Shown piece by piece: positions 17,781 to 26,502 of a stretch of DNA of 64,000 nt (within the stretch, counting starts at the first letter, position 1; the number at the start of each line of letters is the position of its first letter). Made by a program: the position numbers and the translations under genes. This stretch comes from Candidatus Methylophosphatis haderslevensis (lineage in GTDB: Bacteria > Pseudomonadota > Gammaproteobacteria > Burkholderiales > Rhodocyclaceae): the NCBI GenBank assembly GCA_016711925.1, contig JADJSA010000004.1:7940-71939 (forward strand). The letters are read 5' to 3'. Below the pieces are notes generated by a model, which worked only from the letters and a program-made list of their open reading frames with translations, was not told where the DNA came from and did not search any database.

Positions 17781-18695
17781 CTAGATCTCGGCCGATTCCT
17801 GCAACAGCTTTTCGTAGACGAGCGTGGTCAAAGCCAGGGTTTCGCTCGGCGGCACCTCGACAAACTGCAGGCCGTGGTGGAAGCCGGCGGGCAAGCCCTC
17901 CGCCGATCCGTCACCGGTGCCGATGTTGCGGATGGCCGCCACCGGATGCAGGTAGTGTTCCTGGCCGTTGAGCATCGCCCGGAACTTGAGCGTCAACGTT
18001 TCGCCGACCTCGCCCATCTGCACGTTCCCAACCAGCATTCCGCCGCCGGTGCTGAGGTCGCACAGCGTTGCGGCATGCGACTTGCCGCGCGCATCGACTG
18101 CCGCGGCGATGATATTTACCCGCGCGCGCGCACCGCGCCGCACCACCAGGCCGCGAACCGTAGACGGATAGGTCAGGTGCAGATGGGGGTACGGCACGTT
18201 GGTCGACTTGAACACCGATGTCGCAAAGGCATAGGCAACCTTGCCCCGGAAGAACCGCACGACGAAGCTCTGCCCGTCGCGGATGAAGGCGAATTTGTTG
18301 TCTACTGTCGGCGTGGAAACGATGACGCTCTTGCCCTTGCAGTAGCCGATCAGCTTCACGGCGTAGCGCAGGGCATCGCCATCGGCCATGCCCTGCAGTT
18401 GCAGGTGCTCGCCGATCGCCAGCTTGATTTCGTCGAGAGCGAAGTGCGATTCGCGAACCGTGCCGGCCGCACTCTCGCCGGCCGACTCGGCGGCATCGCG
18501 GCGATCCCTGGCGACCGGCGCCGAAGGATTGCGGTAGAGCCCCTTTTCGGAAAGCTTGTCCAACTGGTTCTGCGTCTCGACGATGCAGCCGGCGCGCAGC
18601 AGCAGGACGCGGTCGCCGTCATAAAGCGAGTATGGCAGCGGCCGGCCGAGCGCCACATCGCACTTGCGCACCGGCATGAAACCCAAGTCACCCAT
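17781..18695 (-). CDS. PilZ-domain c-di-GMP receptor (YcgR-like flagellar brake)
   Basis: 304 residues from the ATG at 18695, preceded by GGGGAGGGG. The PilZ signature is intact: R186xxxR190 (VVRRGAR) and D213xSxxG218 (CDLSTGGG), which together bind c-di-GMP. Residues about 90-180 form a YcgR N-terminal-like beta domain (GEHLQLQG, SVIVSTPTVDNKF, VVRFFRGKVAYAF). The first 90 residues hold an extra segment (YSLYDGDRVLLLRAGCIVE) not seen in E. coli YcgR. Known YcgR proteins slow the motor when bound to c-di-GMP. The position between motC and motD suggests action on that stator; this is inference. Confidence 0.85.
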   Translation of the reverse strand: MGDLGFMPVRKCDVALGRPLPYSLYDGDRVLLLRAGCIVETQNQLDKLSEKGLYRNPSAPVARDRRDAAESAGESAAGTVRESHFALDEIKLAIGEHLQLQGMADGDALRYAVKLIGYCKGKSVIVSTPTVDNKFAFIRDGQSFVVRFFRGKVAYAFATSVFKSTNVPYPHLHLTYPSTVRGLVVRRGARARVNIIAAAVDARGKSHAATLCDLSTGGGMLVGNVQMGEVGETLTLKFRAMLNGQEHYLHPVAAIRNIGTGDGSAEGLPAGFHHGLQFVEVPPSETLALTTLVYEKLLQESAEI

Positions 18696-18733
18696 TGTTC
18701 CCCTCCCCGGCATTGCCCCGGTCCACTCTGCGG

Positions 18734-19492
18734 CTACAAGACATAGCCTTGCAGCCGGCTCTCGATGATGCGCGGATTGTCGCCGTTGGCGATTCCGACC
18801 AGTCCGTCGACCAGCATTTCGCGCAGCGTCACCAGGCGCTGCACATGCGCCTGCAGCTTCTTCGCCACCGGCAGGAAGATCAGGTTGGCCGAGCCGACGC
18901 CATAGATCGTCGCGACAAACGCCACTGCAATGCCGGCACCGAGCTTGGTGGGGTCCGACAGGTTCTCCATGACGTGGATCAAACCCATCACCGCGCCGAG
19001 GATGCCGATCGTGGGCGCATAGCCGCCGGCCGATTCCCACACCTTGGCGGCCAGTTTCATCTGCTGTTCGTAGTTGTCGATCTCCACTTCCAGCACTTCG
19101 CGCAGGTTGTGCGGCTCGACGCCGTCGACCAGCAACTGCAGGCCCTTGCGGGCGAACGGATCGGCGATACCGGTGATTTGCCGCTCGAGCGCCAGCAGAC
19201 CTTCCTTGCGCGATGTCTGGCCCCAGCGCACCACTGCGGCGATCAGATCGGATTGTGCAAGCATCGGCGGATTGAAAATCCAGCCGCCCATCTTCACCCC
19301 GGTGACGAACACCGGCAGCGGGCTTTGCAGCATCACGGCACCCAGCGTGCCGCCGACCACGATCAGCAACGCCGTGGGCTGCACCAGCGAACCGATGTGA
19401 CCCCCCTCGAGCACCTGCCCGCCGACAATCGCCAGCAAGCCGACGATCAGGCCGATCAGGCTGATCCGGTCGAATATCGGTTTGGACTGCAT
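18734..19492 (-). CDS. motC: Flagellar motor protein MotC (MotA/PomA-type stator)
   Basis: 252 residues, closer in length to PomA/MotC than to the 285-residue MotA also present. The first helices (LIGLIVGLLAIVGGQVLEGG, QPTALLIVVGGTLGAVMLQS), the cytoplasmic loop with RKEGLLALERQ and DPFARKGLQLLVDG, and the GGYAPTIGILGAVMGLIHVM and GAGIAVAFVATIYGVGSANL helices match the MotA/TolQ/ExbB family. It forms the ion channel with the MotB-type partner at 16814-17605. A sigma-28 promoter lies upstream. Confidence 0.9.
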   Translation of the reverse strand: MQSKPIFDRISLIGLIVGLLAIVGGQVLEGGHIGSLVQPTALLIVVGGTLGAVMLQSPLPVFVTGVKMGGWIFNPPMLAQSDLIAAVVRWGQTSRKEGLLALERQITGIADPFARKGLQLLVDGVEPHNLREVLEVEIDNYEQQMKLAAKVWESAGGYAPTIGILGAVMGLIHVMENLSDPTKLGAGIAVAFVATIYGVGSANLIFLPVAKKLQAHVQRLVTLREMLVDGLVGIANGDNPRIIESRLQGYVL

Positions 19493-19539
19493 GTTCGGCT
19501 CCTTGCGGAGTCTCCTTTTCGCTGCGCCACGGCCTTACA

Positions 19540-19566
19540 TCAACGGCAGCCGCGCCGCGGACTTGA
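19540..19566 (-). promoter_or_regulatory. Sigma-28 promoter of motC-pilZ-motD
   Basis: TCAAGTCC-N11-GCCGTTGA on the minus strand, 47 bases before the motC start. The -35 octamer is identical to the one before motA, and the -10 matches the FliA consensus at 6 of 8 positions. Confidence 0.6.
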
Positions 19567-19600
19567 TCGATCCGGGGACCGACATGCACCGCCGCCTTGC

Positions 19601-20386
19601 TCAGGCCGCGATGCCGCTGGGCGACTTTGCCTTCTTGGTTCCCTTCGGCCGTCCGCGGGTCTTGGCCACGGCGTTGTCGCCGTCGAACACGCGCGAGCGC
19701 AGCCGGGCCACCGCCTGGGTGTGCAACTGGCATACCCGCGATTCCGACACCCCCATCACGTCGCCGATTTCGCGCAGGTTCAGATCCTCGTCGTAGTACA
19801 GGCCCATGACCATCCTTTCGCGCTCGGGCAGTTCCTCGATCGCCTTGACCAGCGACTCGCGCATGCCCTTCTGGGTCAGGATTTCCAGCGGATCGATCTC
19901 GCTGCGCCCGCAGTTGTGCTCGAAGAAGTCGTCATCGTCGGACTCGGTGAAGTCCTCGAAGTAGACCAGTTGATGGCCGCGCGCCTCGTGCAGCATCTTC
20001 TGGTAGTCGGCCAGCGCCATGCCGAGCGCGTCGGCCAGTTCCGACTCGCTCGGCTGGCGGCCGTGCCTCTGCTCCAGCACGTGGATCGCCGATTCGATGC
20101 GCCGCATGTCGCGCCGCAGCGAGCGCGGCAGCCAGTCGTTGTCGCGCAGGCCGTCGAGCATCGCGCCGCGGATGCGCTGCACCGCGTAGGTCTCGAACTG
20201 CGCGCCGAGCCCTTCCTCGAAGCGGCCGATGGCATCGAGCAGGCCCATCATGCCGTTCTGGATCAGATCCTCGACCTCCACGCTGGCCGGCAGCTTGGCC
20301 ATCAGGTGGTAGGCAATGCGCTTGACCAGCGGCGCAAACTGGGTGACGAGCTGGTCCTTGTTCAGGGTTCCGGAGGCGTTGTACAT
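19601..20386 (-). CDS. fliA: Flagellar sigma factor FliA (sigma-28)
   Basis: 261 residues. Region 2 (VTQFAPLVKRIAYHLMAKLP, VEDLIQNGMMGLLDAIGRFE, FETYAVQRIRGAMLDGLRDN) and region 4 (ERMVMGLYYDEDLNLREIGD, GVSESRVCQLHTQAVARL) are complete. It has an unusual basic tail (RGRPKGTKKAKS) beyond region 4. It directs RNA polymerase to late flagellar, motor and chemotaxis promoters and is held by FlgM. It follows flhG in the flhB operon. Confidence 0.97.
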   Translation of the reverse strand: MYNASGTLNKDQLVTQFAPLVKRIAYHLMAKLPASVEVEDLIQNGMMGLLDAIGRFEEGLGAQFETYAVQRIRGAMLDGLRDNDWLPRSLRRDMRRIESAIHVLEQRHGRQPSESELADALGMALADYQKMLHEARGHQLVYFEDFTESDDDDFFEHNCGRSEIDPLEILTQKGMRESLVKAIEELPERERMVMGLYYDEDLNLREIGDVMGVSESRVCQLHTQAVARLRSRVFDGDNAVAKTRGRPKGTKKAKSPSGIAA

Positions 20387-20423
20387 GGCGAGACCTCGTG
20401 AGGTGGGTATGGCGGGGTTCGGG

Positions 20424-21290
20424 TCAGCCCGCGACGCCGTGGGCCGGCGCGGGGGAATTCATCAATCCGTTGAAGCCGGCGCGCGCCAGCAACCGGCGCA
20501 TGCCGCCAGCCGGACGCGGCGCGGGCGCAGCCTCGATCCGTTCGAGCTGGTCGGCGAGCAGCGCCGCGCCCGCGGCGAGCGCATCCGAGAAGGCGAACGG
20601 CTGCCCCTCGCGCGGCACCGGCAGGCTGCCGAAGTCGTCCAGCAGCGCATCGAGCCGATCGCCGGCCACCCGCTGCAGATTGGCCATCAGCGCCGGCCGC
20701 GCGCCGGCATCGCGCAGGCGGGTGAGCACCACGGCGTAGCGCGCATCGGCGCTCCATGCGTGCAGTTGCTTGAGCAGCAGGTAGCCGTCGGCCAGTCCGG
20801 CGGCGGTGCCCTGCACCGCCAGCACGATCTGGCTCGCCGCCCGCGCCAGCAGCGAAAGCCCGTCGTTGCCGACCGCCGCGCGGATCAGCACGAATTCGGC
20901 ACCCTGCTCGGCCAGTTCGACACAACGCGCCAGCGCGGCCCGCTCGGCGGCGTCGGCCTCGCCCAGCGCCGCCGCGGCACGCGCCGCCGGCAGCAGCGAA
21001 AGCAGATTCGACACGCGCACCACGGCGCGCGCGATCGGCACGTCGCCGCGCGCCGCCTGCAGCAGGTCGTAGCGGGTCGCGCACTGCAGCGGCGCGGCTA
21101 TCGACTGCGCGCCCTCGTGTTCGTCTATCACCAGCACGCGCGCACCGCGCGAGGCGAGTTGCAGCGCCGCGGCTGCCGCCGCCGCTGCCGAGTCGGCCGG
21201 GTTGGCGCTCGCCACCGCGATGACGCGGCGCAGCGGGCTCTTCACCAGGCGGCGCAGGCCGGCGGCCTGATCGTCATGCCAATTAACCAT
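20424..21290 (-). CDS. flhG: FlhG/FleN-like protein with lost ATPase motif
   Basis: 288 residues from the ATG at 21290, overlapping the flhF stop by eight bases. The N-terminus carries DQAAGLRRL (residues 7-15), the conserved FlhG motif known to stimulate FlhF GTPase. The MinD fold begins at RRVIAVAS, but the deviant Walker A motif (GKGGVGKT) is replaced by ANPADSAA (residues 29-36), and the usual switch segment reads VIDEHEG. The rest is unusually Ala-rich. Canonical FlhG binds ATP and limits flagellar number. This one could keep the FlhF-regulating role without ATP-driven dimerisation. Family assignment rests on position, the N-terminal motif and the overall fold. Confidence 0.8.
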   Translation of the reverse strand: MVNWHDDQAAGLRRLVKSPLRRVIAVASANPADSAAAAAAAALQLASRGARVLVIDEHEGAQSIAAPLQCATRYDLLQAARGDVPIARAVVRVSNLLSLLPAARAAAALGEADAAERAALARCVELAEQGAEFVLIRAAVGNDGLSLLARAASQIVLAVQGTAAGLADGYLLLKQLHAWSADARYAVVLTRLRDAGARPALMANLQRVAGDRLDALLDDFGSLPVPREGQPFAFSDALAAGAALLADQLERIEAAPAPRPAGGMRRLLARAGFNGLMNSPAPAHGVAG

Positions 21291-22761
21291 GCTGCACCTC
21301 GCCGCGCAGGGAGGCCGCACCCGCGCCGCGGCGCGCCGCCAGCAGCAGGCCGGCTTCGTCGCCGGACAACTGGTGCGGCGAATCGTCGGGCAGTTCCTTG
21401 AGCGCGCGATGCAGCAGGTAGGCGCGGTTGGGCAGATGCAGATCCTCGGGCACGCGCTGGCCGTTGGCGACGTAGAACAGGTCAAGTTCATGGCGGATCG
21501 CGACATCGAGCACCGGCGCCAGCGAGGCCGCTTCATCGACCTTGGTCAGCACCGCGCCGGCCAGGGCCGGGCCGTTGCCCTTGCCGGCATAGGCGCGCAC
21601 CACGTCGTCTAGCGTGTCGCCGCGCGCCGTGGCGTTGAGCAGCAGCAGCCGGCGCACCTCGCCGGCGGCATTGAGCATCGCCGCCTGCTCGGCCACCGCC
21701 TGGTCGCGCTGGCTCATGCCGACGGTATCGATCAGCACCATGTGCTTGCCGGCCAGATCGCGCAGCGTCGTGCGCAGATCGACCGCGTCGCGCACCACGT
21801 GCACGGTGACGCCGAGAATGCGGCCGTAGATGCGCAGTTGTTCGTGGGCGCCGATCCGGTAGGAATCGGTGGTGATCAGCGCCAGGTTCTCCGCGCCGTG
21901 GCGCACCACGCAGCGCGCGGCGAGCTTGGCGGTGGTAGTGGTCTTGCCGACCCCGGTGGGGCCGACGATCGCATAGACGCCGCCGCGGTCGATGATGTCG
22001 GCATCGGACCTGATCAGCGACAGGCTGCGCGACAGCACCTCGCGCACGCTGTGGCGCGCTTCGGCCACGCTGGCCTGCGGCGCGACCTGGCCCATCAGAT
22101 CGCGCGACAACTGGGCCGAGAAGCCGGCTTCGAGCAGATCCGACAGGATTTGGGTGCGCGCCGGCGCGTTGCGCGACATCTCGCCCCAGGCAAAGCCGGC
22201 GAGCTGCATTTCGAGCAGGCCGCGCATCTGGGTCACCTGCGCCGACAATTCGGACATCATGCGCGCCCCTTCGGTGGCGCCGTCGATGGCGGCCTGGGCC
22301 TGCGCCGCCGGTGCCGCACGCTCGCGCGCCGCGGCGGAAGGCGCCGCCGGCTGCGCGTCCGGCGCGGCCGAGGATTCGGGTTCGATGTCGAGATAGCGCG
22401 CCGCGACACTCGCGCCGCGGGTCGCGGCGGCGTTGGCCGGTGCCGCCCGCGGCGCCTCGACGCGCCGCGGCTTCCAGGCCTGTGCCTCTATGCCGGGCTT
22501 GAAGCGCTTGTCCACGCTGGCCGACAGGCTGACGCGAAAGTCGTCCTCGCCGCCGCTCGCCTGCGGCTGAGTCTGGCTCTGCGGCTTGGCGGCCGGGCGC
22601 GCCGACACCAGCGCGGCAGCCGCTTCCGGCGGCAGGGCGAGTATCTCGACGCCGCCGTCGACCTGGCGGTTGGACAGCACGATGGCATCGGCGCCGAGCG
22701 CCTCCTTCACCTGACGCAGTGCGTCGCGTGCGGTTTCGCCGAAGAATCTTTTGACATTCAT
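21283..22761 (-). CDS. flhF: Flagellar SRP-like GTPase FlhF
   Basis: 492 residues. The N-terminal B domain starts MNVKRFFGETARDALRQVK, a disordered Ala/Pro linker spans about residues 50-165, and the NG domain follows. GTPase motifs are intact: P-loop GPTGVGKTT (267-275), DTVGMSQRD and LTKVDE. FlhF sets the site and number of polar flagella. It overlaps flhA by four bases (ATGA) and flhG by eight, so the three are tightly coupled. Confidence 0.96.
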   Translation of the reverse strand: MNVKRFFGETARDALRQVKEALGADAIVLSNRQVDGGVEILALPPEAAAALVSARPAAKPQSQTQPQASGGEDDFRVSLSASVDKRFKPGIEAQAWKPRRVEAPRAAPANAAATRGASVAARYLDIEPESSAAPDAQPAAPSAAARERAAPAAQAQAAIDGATEGARMMSELSAQVTQMRGLLEMQLAGFAWGEMSRNAPARTQILSDLLEAGFSAQLSRDLMGQVAPQASVAEARHSVREVLSRSLSLIRSDADIIDRGGVYAIVGPTGVGKTTTTAKLAARCVVRHGAENLALITTDSYRIGAHEQLRIYGRILGVTVHVVRDAVDLRTTLRDLAGKHMVLIDTVGMSQRDQAVAEQAAMLNAAGEVRRLLLLNATARGDTLDDVVRAYAGKGNGPALAGAVLTKVDEAASLAPVLDVAIRHELDLFYVANGQRVPEDLHLPNRAYLLHRALKELPDDSPHQLSGDEAGLLLAARRGAGAASLRGEVQHG

Positions 22762-24845
22762 GAGTGGGCTCCGATGAGCGAGGTGACGCGGATGGTGCGC
22801 GAGTCGGGTACTTCAGCGTGCGAGAGCACCTTGAGTTGCGGCAGCGAACGGCGCAGGAAGCGCGACAGCAGCCAGCGCAGGCCTTGCGGCACCAGCAGCA
22901 CGGCCGGCTGGCCGAGATCTTCCTGGGCGCGCGCGGCGTTGGCGGCGTGGCGAAGCAGCGCGTCGGCAAGGCCGGGTTCGATGCCGGCGCCATCGCCGCC
23001 GGTCGCCACCGCCTGGCCGAGCATGCGTTCGAGCTGCGGATCGAGCGCCAGCACCGACATCTCGCCAGCGCCCGGGAACAGGCCCTGGACGATCGCCCGG
23101 CCGAGCGCGATGCGAATCTGTGCGGTGAGTTCGAGCGGGTCCTGGGTGCGCGGCGCGAATTCGGCCAGCGTCTCGACGATGGTGCGCATGTCGCGGATGC
23201 CGACGCCCTCTTCGAGCAGGTTCTGCAGCACGCGCTGCAGGGCGGCGAGCGAGATCTGCTTGGGCACCAGATCCTCGACCAGCTTGGGCGATTCCTTGGC
23301 GATGTGGTCGAGCAGCGCCTGCGTTTCCTGGCGGCCGAGCAGTTCGGCGGCATGGGTCAGGATCACGTGATTGAGGTGGGTGGCGACCACCGTCGCGGCG
23401 TCCACCACCGTGTAGCCCAGCGCATTGGCCTGGTCGCGCATGTTGGCGTCGATCCAGATCGCCGGCAGGCCGAAGGCCGGATCGCTGGTGGCGCGGCCGG
23501 GCAGCGTGCCGTTGACCCGCCCCGGATTGATCGCCAGGTGCTGGCCCGGAAAGGCTTCGCCGGCGCCGATCTCGACACCCTTCAAGGTGATGCGGTAGCC
23601 CTGCGGCTTGAGTTCCAGGTTGTCGCGGATATGCACCGGCGCCGAGAGGAAGCCGACATCCTGGGCGAACTTCTTGCGCAGGCCGCGAATGCGCCGCAAC
23701 AGCTCGCCGTCCTGCCCCTTGTCGACCAGCGGAATGATGCGGTAGCCGACTTCCAGACCGAGCACGTCGACCGGCGCCACATCGGACCAGCTGGCTTCGG
23801 CCGGTTCGCTGGTCGCGCTGTCGCGGACGGCCTGCACCGGCGCTTCCTGCGCCGCCTGCGCGGCGCGCTGCTTCATCTTCCAGGCGATCGCGCCGAGGCC
23901 GCCGGCGAGCGTCAGGAACACCAGGTTCGGCATGCCCGGGATCAACCCCAGCGTACCGATGATGCCAGCCGTGATCGACATGACATTCGGGTCGCGGAAG
24001 ATCTGCCCGATGAACTGCTCGCCCATGTCGCGGTCGCTGCCGACCCGAGTGACCACCAGGCCGGCGGCAATCGAGATGATCAGCGCCGGGATCTGCGCCA
24101 CCAGGCCGTCGCCGATGGTCAGCAGCGTGTATTGCTTGGCCGCGTCGGCCAGCGCCATGTCGTGCTGGAGCACGCCCACGATGAAACCGCCGATCACGTT
24201 GATGAACAGGATGATGATGCCGGCCACCGCGTCACCGCGGACGAACTTCGAGGCACCGTCCATCGAGCCGTAGAACTCCGCTTCCTGGCCGACTTCGAGG
24301 CGGCGCTTGCGGGCCTCGTCCTCGCCGATCAGCCCGGCGTTGAGGTCGGCGTCGATCGCCATCTGCTTGCCCGGCATCGCATCGAGGGTGAAGCGCGCCG
24401 CCACTTCCGCGACACGGCCGGCACCCTTGGTGATGACGACGAAGTTGATCACCACCAGGATCGCGAACACCACGATGCCCACGGCGTAATTGCCGCCGAC
24501 CAGGAAGTGGCCGAACGCCTCGATCACCTTGCCGGCGGCATCCGGCCCGCTGTGGCCTTCGAGCAGCACCACGCGGGTCGAGGCGACGTTGAGCGACAGG
24601 CGCAGCAGCGTGGTCACCAGCAGCACCGTCGGGAAGATCGAGAACTCGAGCGCCTGGCGCGTATACATCGCCACCAGCAGCACCATGATCGAGATGGCGA
24701 TGTTGAAGGTGAAGAACACGTCAAGCAGCACCGCCGGCAGCGGCAGCACCATCATCGCCAGGATCATCACGATCAGCAGCGGCGCGGCCAGCACGCGCAC
24801 GTTGGCGCGGGCGAAGAAGTTCTGCAGGGAAAGGGTGTCGTTCAT
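22758..24845 (-). CDS. flhA: Flagellar export gate protein FlhA
   Basis: 695 residues from the ATG at 24845; an upstream in-frame ATG at 24929 would add a Pro/Arg-rich leader and is unlikely. The membrane half carries the FHIPEP-family hallmarks (VSTRVVLLEGHSGPDAAGKV, ARFTLDAMPGKQMAIDADLN, AGLIGEDEARKRR). The C-terminal cytosolic half is complete. FlhA forms the nonameric ring that passes substrates to the export channel. Confidence 0.97.
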   Translation of the reverse strand: MNDTLSLQNFFARANVRVLAAPLLIVMILAMMVLPLPAVLLDVFFTFNIAISIMVLLVAMYTRQALEFSIFPTVLLVTTLLRLSLNVASTRVVLLEGHSGPDAAGKVIEAFGHFLVGGNYAVGIVVFAILVVINFVVITKGAGRVAEVAARFTLDAMPGKQMAIDADLNAGLIGEDEARKRRLEVGQEAEFYGSMDGASKFVRGDAVAGIIILFINVIGGFIVGVLQHDMALADAAKQYTLLTIGDGLVAQIPALIISIAAGLVVTRVGSDRDMGEQFIGQIFRDPNVMSITAGIIGTLGLIPGMPNLVFLTLAGGLGAIAWKMKQRAAQAAQEAPVQAVRDSATSEPAEASWSDVAPVDVLGLEVGYRIIPLVDKGQDGELLRRIRGLRKKFAQDVGFLSAPVHIRDNLELKPQGYRITLKGVEIGAGEAFPGQHLAINPGRVNGTLPGRATSDPAFGLPAIWIDANMRDQANALGYTVVDAATVVATHLNHVILTHAAELLGRQETQALLDHIAKESPKLVEDLVPKQISLAALQRVLQNLLEEGVGIRDMRTIVETLAEFAPRTQDPLELTAQIRIALGRAIVQGLFPGAGEMSVLALDPQLERMLGQAVATGGDGAGIEPGLADALLRHAANAARAQEDLGQPAVLLVPQGLRWLLSRFLRRSLPQLKVLSHAEVPDSRTIRVTSLIGAHS

Positions 24846-25016
24846 GGCGCGGGCGGTTTTCCTATGGCGCCATGATGCGGGGGACTTGAGCCCCGCGATC
24901 CGCCAATAAGGCGGGAAAAAGGCCGGCAATCCTTGCCGCGCCGGGCCGGCGCGCGGCGTGCGTCACGGCGCTTCCGGAACGCCGCCGGACGGCGCGGGAA
25001 CGCCGTTCGGGCTTCC

Positions 25017-25125
25017 CTGGAAGCCGCACCGGATGGACTTCTCCGGGCATGCCCTGCCAGGAAGTCCGTGGAATGGGCCGCGCAGCCTTGCCTGCCCGCA
25101 GAGCGCCATTCCATGCGGCTCTCAG
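25017..25125. repeat. Palindromic intergenic repeat, copy B
   Basis: Imperfect inverted arms CTGGAAGCCGCACCGGATGG and CCATTCCATGCGGCTCTCAG flank a centre with CGGGCATGCCCTGCC. It lies in the 304-base flhB-flhA gap, and I see no gene in the rest of that gap. It shares arms and centre with copy D. Confidence 0.6.
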
Positions 25126-25149
25126 GCCAGTGCCCCTGCTGCGTGCGGA

Positions 25150-26292
25150 TCAGTCCGGGCCGGGTCCCGGGTCGAGGTCGGGCGGCACCGGCAGATCGGC
25201 CGGTTCCTGCGGCGGCAGGCCGCCTTGCGCGATGAAGTGGTTGAGCTGGTACACCCAGGCCATCACCTCGGCCACCGCGTTGTAGAGCGCGGCCGGAATC
25301 GCTTCACCGATTTCGGTGTGGCGATACAGCGCACGCGCCAGCGGCGGCGCTTCGAGCAGCGGCACCGAGTTGGCGGCCGCCAGTTCGCGGATGTTCTGCG
25401 CGATCAGGTTCATGCCCTTGGCCACCACGCGCGGTGCGCCCATGGCATCGGCATCGTACTTGAGGGCGACCGCGTAGCGCGTCGGGTTGGTCACCACCAC
25501 GTCGGCCTTGGGCACCTCGGCCATCATGCGTTTGCGCGCCATCGCCCGCTGCGCGCCGCGGATGCGCGCCTTGATCTGCGGATCGCCCTCGGCGTCCTTG
25601 GCTTCCTGCTTGAGTTCCTCGCGCGACATCTTGAGTTGCTCGGTGTAGTGCCAGAGCTGCCAGGGCACGTCGATCGCCGCCAGCAGCGCCAGGCCGAGCA
25701 GGATCAGCAGCGTCGCCACCAGCAGCAGGCGAGCGATGCCGGCCAGGCCGACTTCCAGCGGACTCGAGGCGAGCGCGAAGATCGCATCGCGCTCATGGCG
25801 AATCGCCCAGTAGGCGATGCCGCCGACCAGCAGCGTCTTGAGCACCGCCTTGACCAGTTCCACCAGGCTGTCTTTCGAGAACATGCGCGTGATGCCGCGC
25901 AGCGGATCGAGTTTGCCGAAATTGGGCGCCAGCGGCTTGGTGGTGAAGTTCCAGCCGCCGATGGCAAAGCGCCCGAGCAGCGCCGCGGCGATGGTCAGGC
26001 CGAGCAGCGGCGCGCAGGTGATCAGGGCCGACAGCGCGGCGTCGAACAGCGCGCGGACCATCGCGTCCGGGTCGAAGGCAGCACTACGCTCGAGTTGCAG
26101 GCCGTGGCGCAACAGGCTTTGCGTGTGCTGCGTCATCCACTGCCCGAACACCCACAGACCGCCGACGCCGGCGATCAGCACCAGAAACGTCGATAGCTCC
26201 TTCGAGTGCGGAACCTGTCCTTCGTCGCGCGCTTCGGTGAGACGCTTGCTCGATGGGGCTTCTGTCTTTTCGAGGTCGCTGCCGTCGGCCAC
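25150..26292 (-). CDS. flhB: Flagellar export switch protein FlhB
   Basis: 380 residues. It starts DLEKTEAPSSKRLTEARDEG and has four membrane helices, then a cytosolic tail. The autocleavage motif, normally NPTH, reads NPTR at residues 269-272 (VVVTNPTRYAVALKYD), followed by the expected MGAPRVVAKGMNLIAQNIRE. FlhB switches export from hook to filament substrates after cleavage between N and P, both of which are kept. It heads the flhB-flhA-flhF-flhG-fliA run. Confidence 0.95.
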   Translation of the reverse strand: MADGSDLEKTEAPSSKRLTEARDEGQVPHSKELSTFLVLIAGVGGLWVFGQWMTQHTQSLLRHGLQLERSAAFDPDAMVRALFDAALSALITCAPLLGLTIAAALLGRFAIGGWNFTTKPLAPNFGKLDPLRGITRMFSKDSLVELVKAVLKTLLVGGIAYWAIRHERDAIFALASSPLEVGLAGIARLLLVATLLILLGLALLAAIDVPWQLWHYTEQLKMSREELKQEAKDAEGDPQIKARIRGAQRAMARKRMMAEVPKADVVVTNPTRYAVALKYDADAMGAPRVVAKGMNLIAQNIRELAAANSVPLLEAPPLARALYRHTEIGEAIPAALYNAVAEVMAWVYQLNHFIAQGGLPPQEPADLPVPPDLDPGPGPD

Positions 26293-26386
26293 GCCCGCGC
26301 TCCGTCAATTGGGGGAGCCCCATTATTGCCGCGGCGAGGGGCGCGGCGGCGGCCGATCAGAGGGCGAAATCCCCGGCAATTCGACC

Positions 26387-26410
26387 ATGCGGCAGACGGA
26401 AATGCCGCAT
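26387..26410. promoter_or_regulatory. Inverted repeat upstream of flhB
   Basis: ATGCGGCA-N8-TGCCGCAT, a perfect 8-bp-arm palindrome about 95 bases before the flhB start. It could be an operator, possibly for FlhDC, but I cannot match it firmly to a known site. Confidence 0.35.
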
Positions 26411-26459
26411 CGATACGCGCAGCGGGCGATGCGCGATACAGCCGGCCGCCAATGCGCAA

Positions 26460-26480
26460 GCCCCCGCTGCTGGCGGGGGC
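26460..26480 (-). terminator. Terminator of the chemoreceptor gene
   Basis: An 8-bp GC stem (GCCCCCGC / GCGGGGGC, loop TGCTG) starts about 22 bases after the receptor stop codon. Only a short T-containing tail follows. Confidence 0.6.
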
Positions 26481-26502
26481 CTGCGGTGCTTCGTTGCGCC
26501 GC

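Noticed and set aside
17781..19733. A 650-residue frame running from the PilZ gene back through motC
   Set aside because: Only the last 304 residues resemble a protein family. The rest is motC read out of frame.
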